Positions 1 to 24,600 of a stretch of 64,000 nucleotides of DNA are shown in pieces. This DNA comes from Ascaris suum (taxonomy: Eukaryota; Nematoda; Chromadorea; Rhabditida; Ascarididae). The stretch spans positions 2,558,501 through 2,622,500 of the forward strand of contig CM024191.1 of the NCBI GenBank assembly GCA_013433145.1. Direction: 5' to 3'. Below the pieces are notes generated by a model that was not told the DNA's origin, did not search any database, and saw only the letters and a program-made list of their open reading frames with translations. How positions within the stretch are numbered: the first letter of the stretch is position 1; the number at the start of each line of letters is the position of its first letter. The position numbers and the translations under genes were made by a program.

Positions 1-896
1 CTTTCCAATAAGCAGTCAGGTAGCATGACCCTCTAAATATGTCAATTATGACGACAATCCTCCAAAGAATATCGAAATGCTCCGTGTTCGAAATTAATTT
101 CCCCCATTTGAAACAACATTTTAAGCATCCGAAACAACAGAAATACCATCTAGTCAACTCACGGTGAGCTACGAGAAAACCTATTCACTTCTGTGTTTTG
201 CTGACGTGGTAGTAATGAAAAATGAACGATTCAGAGAAATATTATTAAATTATTTGAACCACCACTAATTCCTCATCCAGAATGCAGTCTACGATAGTTT
301 CCGAGGATCGCCCATTGTTGATGAGTGAGAGGATGACTTCGTAAGACTCAATTATATAGATTGAATTTTGTTCGCACCATTATTAGTTTTCAGCATTCAT
401 AATCCGATAATAATATTAGCAGCCCATAATAGAAATTCACAAAAATATGTCATAGCTTGATATAGTTGAAAATATTTCTCCAGTTTGCACAACTATGAAA
501 GTCGCTTTTCTCATGAATTCTCAGCCAAATATAAATAAATACATGACGACTTGAAATACTGGCTGGATTAACGTTTCTTTGAAGTAGAAATTTTCAGTTT
601 TTTTTTCACAAAAAAGCAATTTTGAGCAAATGAGAATCTAATGACAGGCAAACCGGCAAGTAAATATATAAACCTCCACCTCTCTGCAGCATTTAAACGA
701 AGGTAGTGGAATAGTGGCGAACTGCAACAGCTCCCTAGCTAATTTAAGAAAAAAGGTAGAACAAGTCTTCAGCCAAACTAGACTTAAACGAGCAACGATC
801 GGATAGTCGGAACAACCGAGTGCTCAATAAAGTATGAATGAATAGTTGCCAATATTCTATGCAGCATTTCTTACTTGAGTTATGATAATAACTTAC
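1..896. other. intron or downstream flank of the EGF-repeat gene
   Basis: The exon at 897-1022 ends in a GTAAGT donor in phase 1, so the transcript must continue beyond the left edge and this stretch is most simply intron. No EGF-type cysteine spacing is visible on the minus strand here. A short minus-strand open frame at about 250-395 reads like protein (for example SLINNGRSSETIVDC) but has no matching phase-1 splice sites and too few cysteines. I do not call it. Confidence 0.5.
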
Positions 897-14003
<13,107 letters not shown>

Positions 14004-15210
14004 CTGAAACGTCACTTTCAGTCGGCAATCAGCTCGTTTTGCATTATTCGGAACTGTAGCGCACTCACTTCACTAATTTGCAATTTGCACCGGAAACCCC
14101 ACTTAACCCAAAAAGCACTTCAACTTTTCCCCTCACTTAAATGCATTGCAGATTTTGAAAATGAACAACAACGCCAAAAGATGGATACGTGAGAAACTTG
14201 TCAAATAATTACAAGATCTAAAAATAAGAGAAAAGAAACCAAGGAAATTGTGAGACAGGTAGACGAAGAAAATATGCAAGAGAGATAAATAAGAAGTTCG
14301 CAAGGAAAATAAACCACAAAATTCGCAACAATGTAAACAAAAAAAAAATATAAAGAAGAAGATCGAAGTCAAGAGAATTAATTTATTTGTATAGGAAGTG
14401 ATCAACTTCCCCTCCCTTGTGATCGACGTGAATTTTTGAGTTATACGCGGATAAGCGGCACAACGAAACGCCTTACTCAGTTAACTCAACGCAGTAATAA
14501 AGCAGTACTTGCAAAATTGAATAATAAGAGAAAGTATAGAAAATGAAGAGTATATAATAACAACAGGAATGATAAATAGTCGAAGAAAAGTGGAATCAAT
14601 AAAGTGGAAGAATGACGGAATAAGATAAAACAAAAACTCATTATATATATTTATTTCGCCGATTTGCTCAAGTTGCTTTCTTTCTTTTTTCCATTTGTTT
14701 TCTTCTTCAACCAAAAATGCCTCTCGATTTATGTTTTCCTCGACGATAGGAACGATATAAAGCATAAAATTTCGAGTACTTATATATACTCGTAGAGTAA
14801 TATCCCATTTTGTGTTTGTTATAGCTTAATGTGGCCACATTTATTTGAAATGATTTCAAGGCTAGATATGATAACACAATTGACCTGAGGTGATAGAAAT
14901 TCTGCATGAATATTTCTGTGGACTGTTCCATTTATATGTGGTGCTATTTAAAATTGAATAATTTCAATTCATAATTAGATATAATAGCAGCGGTTCCTTA
15001 TGAAGTATATATGGTTAATTACTATCGTCGTGACACTGAATCTAGTAAGTACACAGCAGCAATAATCGTTCTACCATATGTGCATGTTTTAAGTGATTCT
15101 TTTAAAAAAACGATGCATGGATATAATTTCTCTGAACGATAATTGTCCCGAACATTTGCAAATTATTAGAGTTTATATATTTACTTATTTAGTTATTTAT
15201 CTATTTTTTT

Positions 15211-15217
15211 GTTAGAG

Positions 15218-15311
<94 letters not shown>

Positions 15312-15318
15312 CTCTAAC
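15211..15318. repeat. (TA)n tract framed by an 8-bp inverted repeat
   Basis: GTTAGAGT at 15211-15218 and its exact reverse complement ACTCTAAC at 15311-15318 enclose alternating TA (about 15220-15310). The whole block can fold into one hairpin of roughly 50 bp. Confidence 0.9.
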
Positions 15319-15328
15319 ATATCGCACC

Positions 15329-15374
15329 AAGGATTCTAAAACTTTCTAGTTAAAGGATTCTAAAACCTTCTAGG
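15329..15374. repeat. 22-bp direct repeat, two copies
   Basis: The units at 15329-15350 and 15353-15374 both begin AAGGATTCTAAAAC and differ at two positions. They lie directly beside the TA hairpin and probably arose from local slippage or break repair. Confidence 0.85.
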
Positions 15375-16573
15375 TAAGCTATCTGTAAAAGACCTTGTTT
15401 GTTCGGGTACACAAATTTATGAGTTCATTATTGCTCTTTCGTTAGGCTTTTTTATAGATCTGAGTTGGAGAAATTTATTATTAAAATTTATTAAAGAATG
15501 ACTTGAGAAATTAAAAGCTCTAACGATGTATTAGGTTTTTTATATACAGGTCTTCAGCTGAACACTTACAAGCAAGCATGCAAGATCTTTGATGGTTGAG
15601 TAGGCTACAATACTGGCTCAGGCATAGCACAACCAACTGGTGCACACTGTTGACATGCGCTATTTTTTACGACATTGCATGCCATCGGACGGTCATTACT
15701 TACAAGCTTCTTCCCGCTCCTCTCCATCGTTACCTCATTATTTAATCAACTCGAGATCGCTTACTTTTATTATTTCACAATGTTTCTTAAATCTACAGTC
15801 TTTCTTCCAAACATTCATTTATTTCTATTGCTCTTATCGCCAAGCACACTGACTCCACTGAAGAATTTACTACTTCAGCATGATCTATTAAGTGCATTAA
15901 CGAGTCGTTTCCGTTTTTAATTCTTAACTTAATTCTTAAATATTAATTCCTGTTTCGTCGTTCATGCACACTTAAAATAAAACGTCTCATATTCACGCAT
16001 CTTATCATCACACATGGCGCTTTTTTTCTTCATAAGCAATTATGCTCTTTTTCATGCGTAATTGATGCCTGTCAATTAAATCACACGTAATCAGAAGTTA
16101 TGCGTCCTCATCAGTGCCAGCCGGCTTAGTTCAATAAGTGTAAGGGGATTTGGTTTTCGAAATTCGATTTTAAAAAACCACAAATCTGAACGATCGGATG
16201 AAAGGGGCTGAACCGACTACTAATGTTCTACATGCACTCACTCATTCCTCCAAAAAATTGAAGGCGTGTTCATTATTTTTTTCCTCGCGCTTCGCGAAAA
16301 CACTCGCAGATTTACAAAAAGGCTTTATTTTGCCAATATGAAACAAATAGGCAGTAATAATAGGACTGTTTTGTTGGATCGTTATATCGTTGTGGTGAGG
16401 ATATAAGTTGTCGAAGCAATCTTCGATGCAAAGTTTTACGAAAACCGCAAGTCAAAACAACGTGACTAAGACTTCGAACACTCTCACAACACACTTTACA
16501 AAGCGGCTAACCAACAACATCCCCATCAAGATTAAGAGCAAATATAGATGGGAACGACGAATTTCAGCGACCC

Positions 16574-16581
16574 TATAAAAG
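16574..16581 (+). promoter_or_regulatory. TATAAAAG box, mirrored at 16855-16862 on the minus strand
   Basis: Each arm of the foldback carries CTATAAAAGCGAGG pointing inward, 123 bp before the tRNA-like core on the plus strand and at the mirror position on the other. It resembles a TATA element, but no transcript is known from the sequence alone. Confidence 0.35.
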
Positions 16582-16660
16582 CGAGGCGACAATCCAATCG
16601 CGGACAGACGGTCGGACGAACAGCGGTGGAACCGCTTCTCCCCTCCTGCGGTGCAACATG

Positions 16661-16690
16661 GTGCGTCGGCCGGGAATCGAACCCGGGCCT
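16661..16690 (-). pseudogene. 3' part of tRNA-Gly in opposite orientation (intact T-arm and acceptor strand)
   Basis: Read on the minus strand, this stretch gives CCGGG-TTCGATT-CCCGG followed by CCGACGC and ACC, a canonical T-arm and 3' acceptor strand of tRNA-Gly, in the left arm of the foldback. Its 5' partner on this strand is replaced by unrelated or inverted sequence, so no complete tRNA forms. It shows what the T-arm in the right arm looked like before it degenerated. Confidence 0.75.
16673..16683 (-). promoter_or_regulatory. RNA polymerase III B-box (consensus match)
   Basis: On the minus strand this reads GGTTCGATTCC, a perfect B-box. The matching A-box, TGGTTCAGTGG at 16711-16721, is on the plus strand. 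The two halves of a tRNA promoter thus face opposite ways. Confidence 0.7.
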
Positions 16691-16703
16691 GCAATCTTAC
16701 CAG

Positions 16704-16774
16704 GCGTCGGTGGTTCAGTGGTAGAATGCTCGCGTGGCAAGCGAGCGGCTTGAGTTCAACTCCCGGCCGACGCA
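16704..16774 (+). tRNA. tRNA-Gly-like gene or pseudogene with GGC (Ala-type) anticodon
   Basis: The cloverleaf is as follows. The acceptor GCGTCGG pairs fully with CCGACGC. The D-arm is GTTC-AGTGGTA-GAAT. The anticodon stem CTCGC pairs with GCGAG around loop GTGGCAA, giving anticodon GGC. The T-stem TTGAG against CCCGG has two G-T pairs and an A-C mismatch. The discriminator is A. The body is that of tRNA-Gly(GCC). The third acceptor pair is G-C, not the G-U that marks tRNA-Ala, and eukaryotes normally read Ala GCC codons with an inosine (AGC) tRNA. The loop is exactly the reverse complement of a Gly loop TTGCCAC. CCA follows at 16775-16777. The A-box is intact and the B-box degenerate, and no T-run lies within 75 bp downstream. 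It is most likely a rearranged pseudogene carried by the foldback element. Confidence 0.5.
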
Positions 16775-17027
16775 CCATGTTGCACCGCAGGAGGGGAGAA
16801 GCGGTTCCACCGCTGTTCGTCCGACCGTCCGTCCGCGATTGGATTGTCGCCTCGCTTTTATAGGGTCGCTGAAATTCGTCGTTCCCATCTATATTTGCTC
16901 TTAATCTTGATGGGGATGTTGTTGGTTAGCCGCTTTGTAAAGTGTGTTGTGAGAGTGTTCGAAGTCTTAGTCACGTTGTTTTGACTTGCGGTTTTCGTAA
17001 AACTTTGCATCGAAGATTGCTTCGACA

Positions 17028-20000
17028 TAAGTTGTGAGGCTGGCGAAATGGGCAAATTTATGTCACCTTTCAACTGACGCGAAGAATAAGCCGCGTTTTC
17101 CAGCAAAGAAGGCTTCACTCATCCAGTACAACTTGTAGTGAGTTGCATATGGCGTGGAATGGTTCGCAGAAAAACTAGATTCTCGAGATTCATTCCCTTG
17201 GATTCATTTCTAGCAGCCAATATCACCGTTTTTGCAACAGGAACCATAAACATGACGCGTTCGGCTTCATTTAGCGTTGAATGCACTACGCCATATACAA
17301 ATCACTAAAAGCTGCTTCTGACACTAATATACTGCGCACAGTACTCTTGTAACGTCTCATAATCTATTTTCCCCCACCTCGTGTACTATTCATCAAATGG
17401 CTCTACGGCAGTACTCGAAGTACCGAGATTGCTCATTTCCGGCTGCATACAGACATTTGAAGTGAGCCGATTTGTAAACCATCAAAGACAGGGCATCGGA
17501 CACTGCATTAGTGGATACGCAGACCCTTTGACTTTCAATATTAAGCATGGCCTACAAAGGACACATCTCAAACGAATCTAGATCATGGGGAGCAGTCGAT
17601 TCTGATTCTTACTACAACCATTAAGCAAGTACTAGTTTATAGCAAACGTTCCGAGAATATGCAAACTGAATCCAAGACGGTCAACATCTTGCACTCAAGA
17701 TAATCCAGAAGGTTATTTGCTATAACTTTTTCAGCAATCGCAAGTGAAAATGTTAGTGTGATAGCGAGGACGTTGTCTAGTGGAGCTCCCGCAACCATCT
17801 TCTGTAAAGTGCAGCAGAAGGGATATGGGAAAGACCGTTATACAAATAATAACGCGATTTTGGTAGCCGCAATTCACTGACGATCGAATGGATGTGATGA
17901 TTGAACGCGGATACGACAGATATCGCTGATAGAGCCACAAGGACGGCCTTGTCTACACACTCATTTATCAACCTTCGCAATGATGTACATAATGCATTCC
18001 TTTTATCGTGAACGCGTTCCTCTCTTCGGCGAAAGACTATTTTCAAATGCTCAGCAACGCATTACCACTGCAATTTTAGCAAGTATTCCTTTTTAGAATC
18101 ATTTTGTACTGATGAAATTTTTTCATAGCGGCTCAATTACAAACGAAAAGAGTGAGAGTAGATGAAAGACCGATGAGGTTTAATAAATATTATGCGAATA
18201 GCGTAGCGTAGGTACATAGGGGAAAATATTGGATATCGAGAATTACTACCAAAGAAAACTCTACAACAGTTAACTTCCGTTCTAATGCCTCGAAAAAGAG
18301 ATAAATATTAAATATGAGAGTAAAACGAATAAGTCGATCAATGAGCAAAAAGCTCGTGCTCTGTCGAGTAATCGAGAATTCTGGAACTCATAAGATTGCA
18401 ACCTTTAAAGCTTCTGCAGCAACTAGGTCTCGAAGCGCGAGCCACGATCACGATACGACGTGGCTTGCACCATTCTGAGAATCTCAACCAACTGGTGTCT
18501 CTTTATAAATAAAGTCTTCTGAGTGAATAAGAGTTGTCAGTTGTATGTTAATGTACCTCAACTGTTACCTCGAGATTACTAGAAGTTTGAGCTGCAGATG
18601 TGAGGATATGATCACTGAAATTGAGTTGTTTTACTAAAAGGCGCTTAATGGAATGCGCGAAATGGTTGCTGTATTACAAATGAAGAGTGCACTTCAACGA
18701 CGCATAAAGTGTTGCTCAGTGTTGGCCGGTCAACACACAACAACAGCACTATAATGCATGCACAAACAACAGCCGCAACGTTTACTTGAGGCGTATCGCT
18801 TAATGTCACTACCTTTGCAGTCGACACTCAATATAGCATATTTCTTTCGCGCATAATCAACTCTTCAATCCTATCATAAAATATTTACTTCATTTGCTCA
18901 AATTTATTTATAGGTGAATGGTACTGTTGTATGTGAACAAACATATGGTAATCTTCTTCAATTTTGCATATATAGCCTTAACGTTTTGAATTATAATAAA
19001 ATATTTCTTTGATGAGATCTATTATTAGAGACTTTGAATTAATTACTGAAAAAAAAAATCAACAAATGAGATTTGAGGGACAAATGCACGAGGATCAATT
19101 GTTCTATGAAAGAAGGCATGCGCACGTAGAGAATAAGCATTTATGAAGATTTCGAATCGAATTTAACAAAAATGTATTGTGCGATTAAAAACTCGAAAAA
19201 ATAGAGCGAAGGGTTCTTTATGTAGCGCCTGAAACCGATCAGAGCCAAACATTAGAGTCGGACAGTTCTATCGAATGATTTTACTCGATTACTACATAGT
19301 GGGAAGATGTGCTATGGAAGCCGACAGATATGCAGACTAGCCGAAATTGGACTACGCAAATATTTAAAAATAATAAATGATACAAAACACAGTGATAGGA
19401 CTGAATTGAAACCGAAGTTACCTAAGGCAGGCAAAGATTCCTTTTTTTGCCTGTGCCCCAATGTTTCACGGCAAAATTTGAATATGAAAATTTCGTAGAG
19501 GCCTATGAGAGTTTAGATCTTCAAAAGTGAGCACATCGAATATAAAAAACTTTCAAGAAACGACATAGAGTTTATGTTGTATTCGTTAAACCATACGGGT
19601 ATAACTTCAAAGGTTGGCTTATGAAAACCAACGACAGATACATTAATACGCACCAATATGACAGTCCTATTACGCGTTTTTTGGAAAAGACGCACAACCA
19701 TGCGCATACGACAACCAATATCAAATAATAACAGCAACAGTCAAGTCTGCAAGACTTATTTTGCAGTTAAGCTCTAAAAATTACACAGCTGTGCAAATTT
19801 TGATTGCCAGCATACTGGTTGGGGATGAAAGATGAGAGTGGTCGGAGCGCAAGTGGCCCAAGGAACAAGAAGTAGAGGCGCATATGGCGATCATACCCAC
19901 ATCAAGCCTTTTATCAACATATACTTCACCCTAAGGTCCACTGTAAATTTCTCACACTTAATTTCAGCTCATTGTCCACCACCTCAGCGCCTACTGTTTG

Positions 20001-23000
20001 CCAACTCACATTCAACCCTGTAGCTCACTATTTACCATTTACCACAACCTTGTGTTTGCCACTTTCCACTTCATCTTACAATTCATTGTCCTCGCCTCAC
20101 ACCAATATTTGCAACCCACTGTTTACTAGCTGACACTCAGCCCTCCGCAATCGGCTATTCACCAGTATATCTCACACCTATTGTTTACCACGAAAAAACC
20201 CAAAACCTACTCGTCGCCTTGCATTTCTTCCCCCCCCCCCCCCCACACCAACACATCGTACTATTTGCGATCTTAAACTCACTCACAGAAGTCACCAATG
20301 ATTCACATATCATGCCGCAGCTCTACTTGCTACCTCTAACAATTCCACGAACCTTCCAATGCACGATCTCGCATTAGTCGCTACTTCTAAACACAAAGAA
20401 AAAAATAGATCATCGAATTTATTAAGCCAAATTTTCGAAATTAAGCAAGCAAGATTATGAGTTCTAACAAATTCGCTTTGATAGTCTGGCTAGCCGAATT
20501 TTGCAGTACACACACAAATGGCACCTAAACGAAAAAAAAAAAAACTATTTCGCGCAACATAACAGGAAACAGTCGGCATATATTCAAACAACTCGGCTCT
20601 TGTAGCATAAAATAATTGCTGCACAAGGTGCAAAAATTGTTTCAAAAACATTCAGTCGACAGTTGCATCAAAAATATTCAGTATTCTCCGTGGTCTTCAG
20701 GTGAAATTTGTGATTCCCCCATTTATAATTGGATCCCCCCTCATTCCTTCTCGAGTTTATCTATCCTCTCATGGCGCAATACGATGAGCGAGTTTATTAT
20801 ATGTGCAGTGAGTTGTAAACTCTAGTTCCATTAAAACAGACAGGCAAACACTTGACAACATTAAGCAGTGATTAGCGTGAAAACGAAGAGGAGCTATTGG
20901 CTTTCGCCTGCCGTGTCAATAGATATGCAATTAGTTCAGGTCTAAATTTTGCAGAAATTATTTTTAATAACTGAGGTAGATAGAACTAGAGACAATTTTC
21001 AGTAAGTGTTGTAAAAAACGGAAACATCTAGTATGCACTTGAAGTTTATAGATTGTCACGCTCGACTAACGAAATGTCCCCAAGAAGCGATTTATTTCGT
21101 CGATATTTAATTAGACTTGACGCACTGTGTCCTGTTTATTCCACCAATCGTCAAATCCATTCTGTGACTGATGGTTGAGTGAACTGTACCAATAATGCAC
21201 TGATTCTACTGTGATATAAACGGTATATTTTTATTTCTTATTTACTCGCCATACAAAAAGTTTGCAGCAGACATAGATGCAAGCCATATGGACGGTATGG
21301 GCTGTTATATCTCCTACTGACGGGTCCAGTGAGTTGTTTGTAGTGATTCGAATTTTAGTCGATTCATTTCAGTGCATTCCAATTGCTTGCTATTCCTCGC
21401 ACTGTCGGTCTCATAAATATCTAGCATAACCTTTACTAATAAATAAAACTGCATAGAAAACCAAATATTTGACTACAGTCAGATGACAATTGACAGATTG
21501 TACTGTTCGGAGATTAGGATACGATTTCAATTATTCTTATTTGATTACGTATTCTTCACGCTGAGAACAACTTCAACGCCAATATCAATCTTATTCTACC
21601 AGCGAAAACTTATATATTCATTTCTTAAATCTTTTCATCAAACGTTGCTGTTTGATGAAGCCAGCCACTCTTGACAGGACCCAAATTTGGCACTCAGCAT
21701 TCTGTTGATGACATATTTATTGAATCGGGCAATCTGTCAATAATATAGGATGTTTGAGAAGCATATAGAGCTGTGATAGGAAGTGTGCATGTAACCTCAT
21801 CAAACTATACAACTCAAACAAATCGTAAAATGATGCGCTTAGAATAATCGCTAGAACATCCCAAAAAGTTTACGATGTTGGATGATGTCGCTCGTTGTTG
21901 TACTCTGACCGCTTACGGCCAAGTGGCGATCGTTGTGCTTAGAAGATCACTCGATTAGGAGTTTGGCCAAAAGCCAAGCCTATTCGAAGACATCTATGGC
22001 CCACATTTCAACAATGCTTCTTCCATTCGATTTGCTATTAGCAGTGGGTATTGGTTTAACGAGAAATGAGTTGAATTTGAGGTGCTCTTCACTAAGATCC
22101 ATCCAATCGCCTTCAAAATAACGCTATCTCATGGGAATAGCGTTAGTGTACTTTTGCAAACTTTATAGTAGATGTAGTATTTATTATTAGCACAGCGAAA
22201 ATAAACGAATTAGCAACGAAACACTGAATTGCATCCCTTTCTGTAAATGCATCTATTGCAAATCATATTGCAATATTCAGTGAGTTCTTTTTTTTTTGCA
22301 AAGGCAATTTAACTAATATAACTAAGCGATATTACATAACAGCGCTGTCGAACGACACTTTAAAACATTTTTATCGTAGTGTTTTTCTTTATATTCATCC
22401 TTATGGATAGCCATCAATTTTCAATATTCGCTTGCTGGAAAATTCTATCTTATTTTATAACATTATTCTCTTTGTGATTCTATTCGTTGAGCTACTTCCT
22501 CCTCCTTTGTTTTTAAATATTTCATAATGCCCTCTGAATAAAATCTCTATTCAGTGCATCAATAATAAATGTGCTGAAATCGATGCCTCTTCTAGCCTTC
22601 CAATATATTTTCTCGAAAATTGTCTATTCTTCGATGCCGTACGATGTCATTCTCTTGAAATTTACGAAAGAGCGGTCTAAACTTTCGAACGTTATGAGTT
22701 TTTGAAAAATTATGGTTTCGATTATAAAATCTTTGATTGTTTAGAAATGTGAATCGTTTCAGAATTCATAATTTATTAGAGTTGGAAATTTTAACGTGAT
22801 TAATTCAAACCTAAAAATTGAATAGTACCGATTTATTATGAATGCTCTAACTTTTGAGGTCTACAACAAAGGAAATACGATAGGTTCATCAATGCAAATG
22901 TATATGAGAATCTCCCATCCCCTATAGCTAAAATTGCATTGTCACATTTCTAAAGTATTATTTCGAGTGGCTATTCATTAGCATTGCCCCTTAATGTTCG

Positions 23001-24600
23001 TTTTCAATGACTGCCACTAGAGCGTTAATTGATCAGCTTGTTAGAGGGAAGTGTTGATCTTACGCAAGGGAGATATTCGGTGATTATTTCTAAGCACAAA
23101 ATTACGATGAACAATCCAGCGGGCGTATTTTGGATTCTAATCCATGCACCCTAAGCGATTCGATTTAGGTCCTTTTCGCTTACCAATGACAGCAGAGAGA
23201 GATGGAAAGAAGACGGAATGGAAACGTCTCTTATGAATGGTTCAGCACACCATTCAACCAAATGTCCATAATGTGCCAAAGAAACAATAGCACAACAACA
23301 ACAGCAAAAGCGTGCAACACCTGCGCGTTAGGAAATAGGGCATTCATATAGTTTTGTGCCAAAAAAAAAAAACAAAAAAGGATTATAAATGATCTAAATG
23401 AACGCCGAAATTCAATCGATCTGCTACAAACGGTTTGAGAGTGATTGCAGAGTTGAAATCTAGTACCAAAAGTGCAATTGCCAATAACGATCGAACGGAT
23501 TCCAAAAAGGAAGATCACAGTTATAGGTAATGAATTTAGAAGCAAAATTCACGACTAAGAAAACGGTAAAGGTGAGCCCAAGTTGGAATCGAAGTTAACG
23601 CGAAATGCTTTGGCGATTGCTAGTGATAAAATTGGCGATAAATATTTTTAGATATAAGTTTAAAAAGGGAATGAATAAAATTCTCACTTGTTTTAATAAG
23701 TTTACTGCCGAGAAGAATTTGTTTTTTCTTGTTGATGAAAACTTCTTCACATTACTTTGGTATTGGTATTTAAGATCCCATCCGGTGATGTGTGCAAGCG
23801 ATGGAGAAGAATTTTATAGGAACGGAAATTTGCCGCTATTTTCACTGGTAGAGAAACTTTGTGCTAGGTTTGCCTCTTCGGAAAATGTTTTTCTCCGTCT
23901 GGCACAAGTTCTTCACACATAAAATTCTGCCTTTTTCAACTTTGCAACTAAATAGCCTTTGTTTTACGCAATGTTTCTTAGTATGCTATCAATCGATGCG
24001 CAAATATTGCAATGATCTTGCGCGTAATTAGAATGCACAATTTCTACACCTTACTGATGCATGCGTCCGATCGTTAAAGCAATGACATTCGCGTTCGAGA
24101 GTGTCAAATATGATTAGGTAATCGGCACCTCACACTTCTCTAGGATGAGAGTGTTGCTCCGAAATGCACAATGGATTAACGAATGAAGCAATGATGTGGA
24201 ATGCCAATTCACATGTTATCAACGTAACGACGTGAATGGATTTTGAATAAACTTAACACCGACTTTACATGTTCGATCTGCTCAAGCTACGTGGCAATTC
24301 AACAAAATTCTAGTCGACAGCCGGCTGGACAGATACTCACAGCTTATGCAATTTACTCCAACTATAAACTGAGTGTGCACTCAATCGTAACGTGCATCTC
24401 TGTGGTATACATATGCAGTAATTTTTCGCTGAAATTTCACTAAAGTATTATGTGTCAGGGAGGTGTTTTCTTTAGCTTGTCGAGCGATATGGAACGCTCA
24501 CAGGTGAGTGCGTGCAATGCAAATATCCGGTCCCTGTTTTGTAGTGCTCGCACATTAGTCGCATATTTAGTAGGCATACTGTAGACGCGGCCGCCTGAAC
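17028..24600. other. gene-poor stretch
   Basis: AT-rich DNA without a frame that I can tie to a domain or to splice sites. The minus-strand frame at 17777-18046 and the frames at 23231-23545 (minus) and 23605-23922 (plus) are open for 80-105 codons but hydrophobic or low in information. The degenerate tandem repeat at 19928-20192 is the one clear structure. Confidence 0.5.
19928..20192. repeat. degenerate tandem repeat with core CACTRTTTACY
   Basis: Units of roughly 25-40 bp share a core seen as TACTGTTTGCC, CACTATTTACC, CACTGTTTACT and TATTGTTTACC, separated by C-rich pyrimidine stretches such as ACTCAGCCCTC. The same core and spacing recur at 61459-61620, so this is a dispersed family and not chance. 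Confidence 0.6.

Larger units (their letters stand above)
14004..16408. other. upstream part of EMI/EGF gene and flank, A-rich
   Basis: The exon at 13928-14003 enters in phase 2, so at least one exon with the start codon and signal peptide lies at higher coordinates; I could not place it. The segment 14130-14400 is purine-rich on the plus strand and low in C. It may be promoter or intron. The (TA)n with bordering inverted repeats (15211-15318) and a short tandem duplication (15329-15374) also lie here. Confidence 0.4.
16409..17027. mobile_element. 619-bp foldback element with 267-bp inverted arms and a tRNA-like core
   Basis: The left arm 16409-16675 and right arm 16761-17027 are reverse complements with no length difference. 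By eye I find one mismatch, CAGAC on the left against CGGAC on the reverse-complemented right near 16607. The outer ends are TGTCGAAG and CTTCGACA. The loop of 85 bp (16676-16760) plus the inner arm ends hold a tRNA-Gly-like sequence. The flanks carry TAAGT directly outside both ends; if the boundary is shifted, a 9-bp direct repeat ATAAGTTGT is found (16403-16411 and 17027-17035). Either could be a target-site duplication. No transposase is encoded, so the element would be non-autonomous. Near identity of the arms implies recent origin or ongoing conversion. Mutator-like foldbacks (9-bp duplications) and TGT...ACA elements with 4-5 bp duplications are candidate families; I cannot decide between them. 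Confidence 0.85.
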
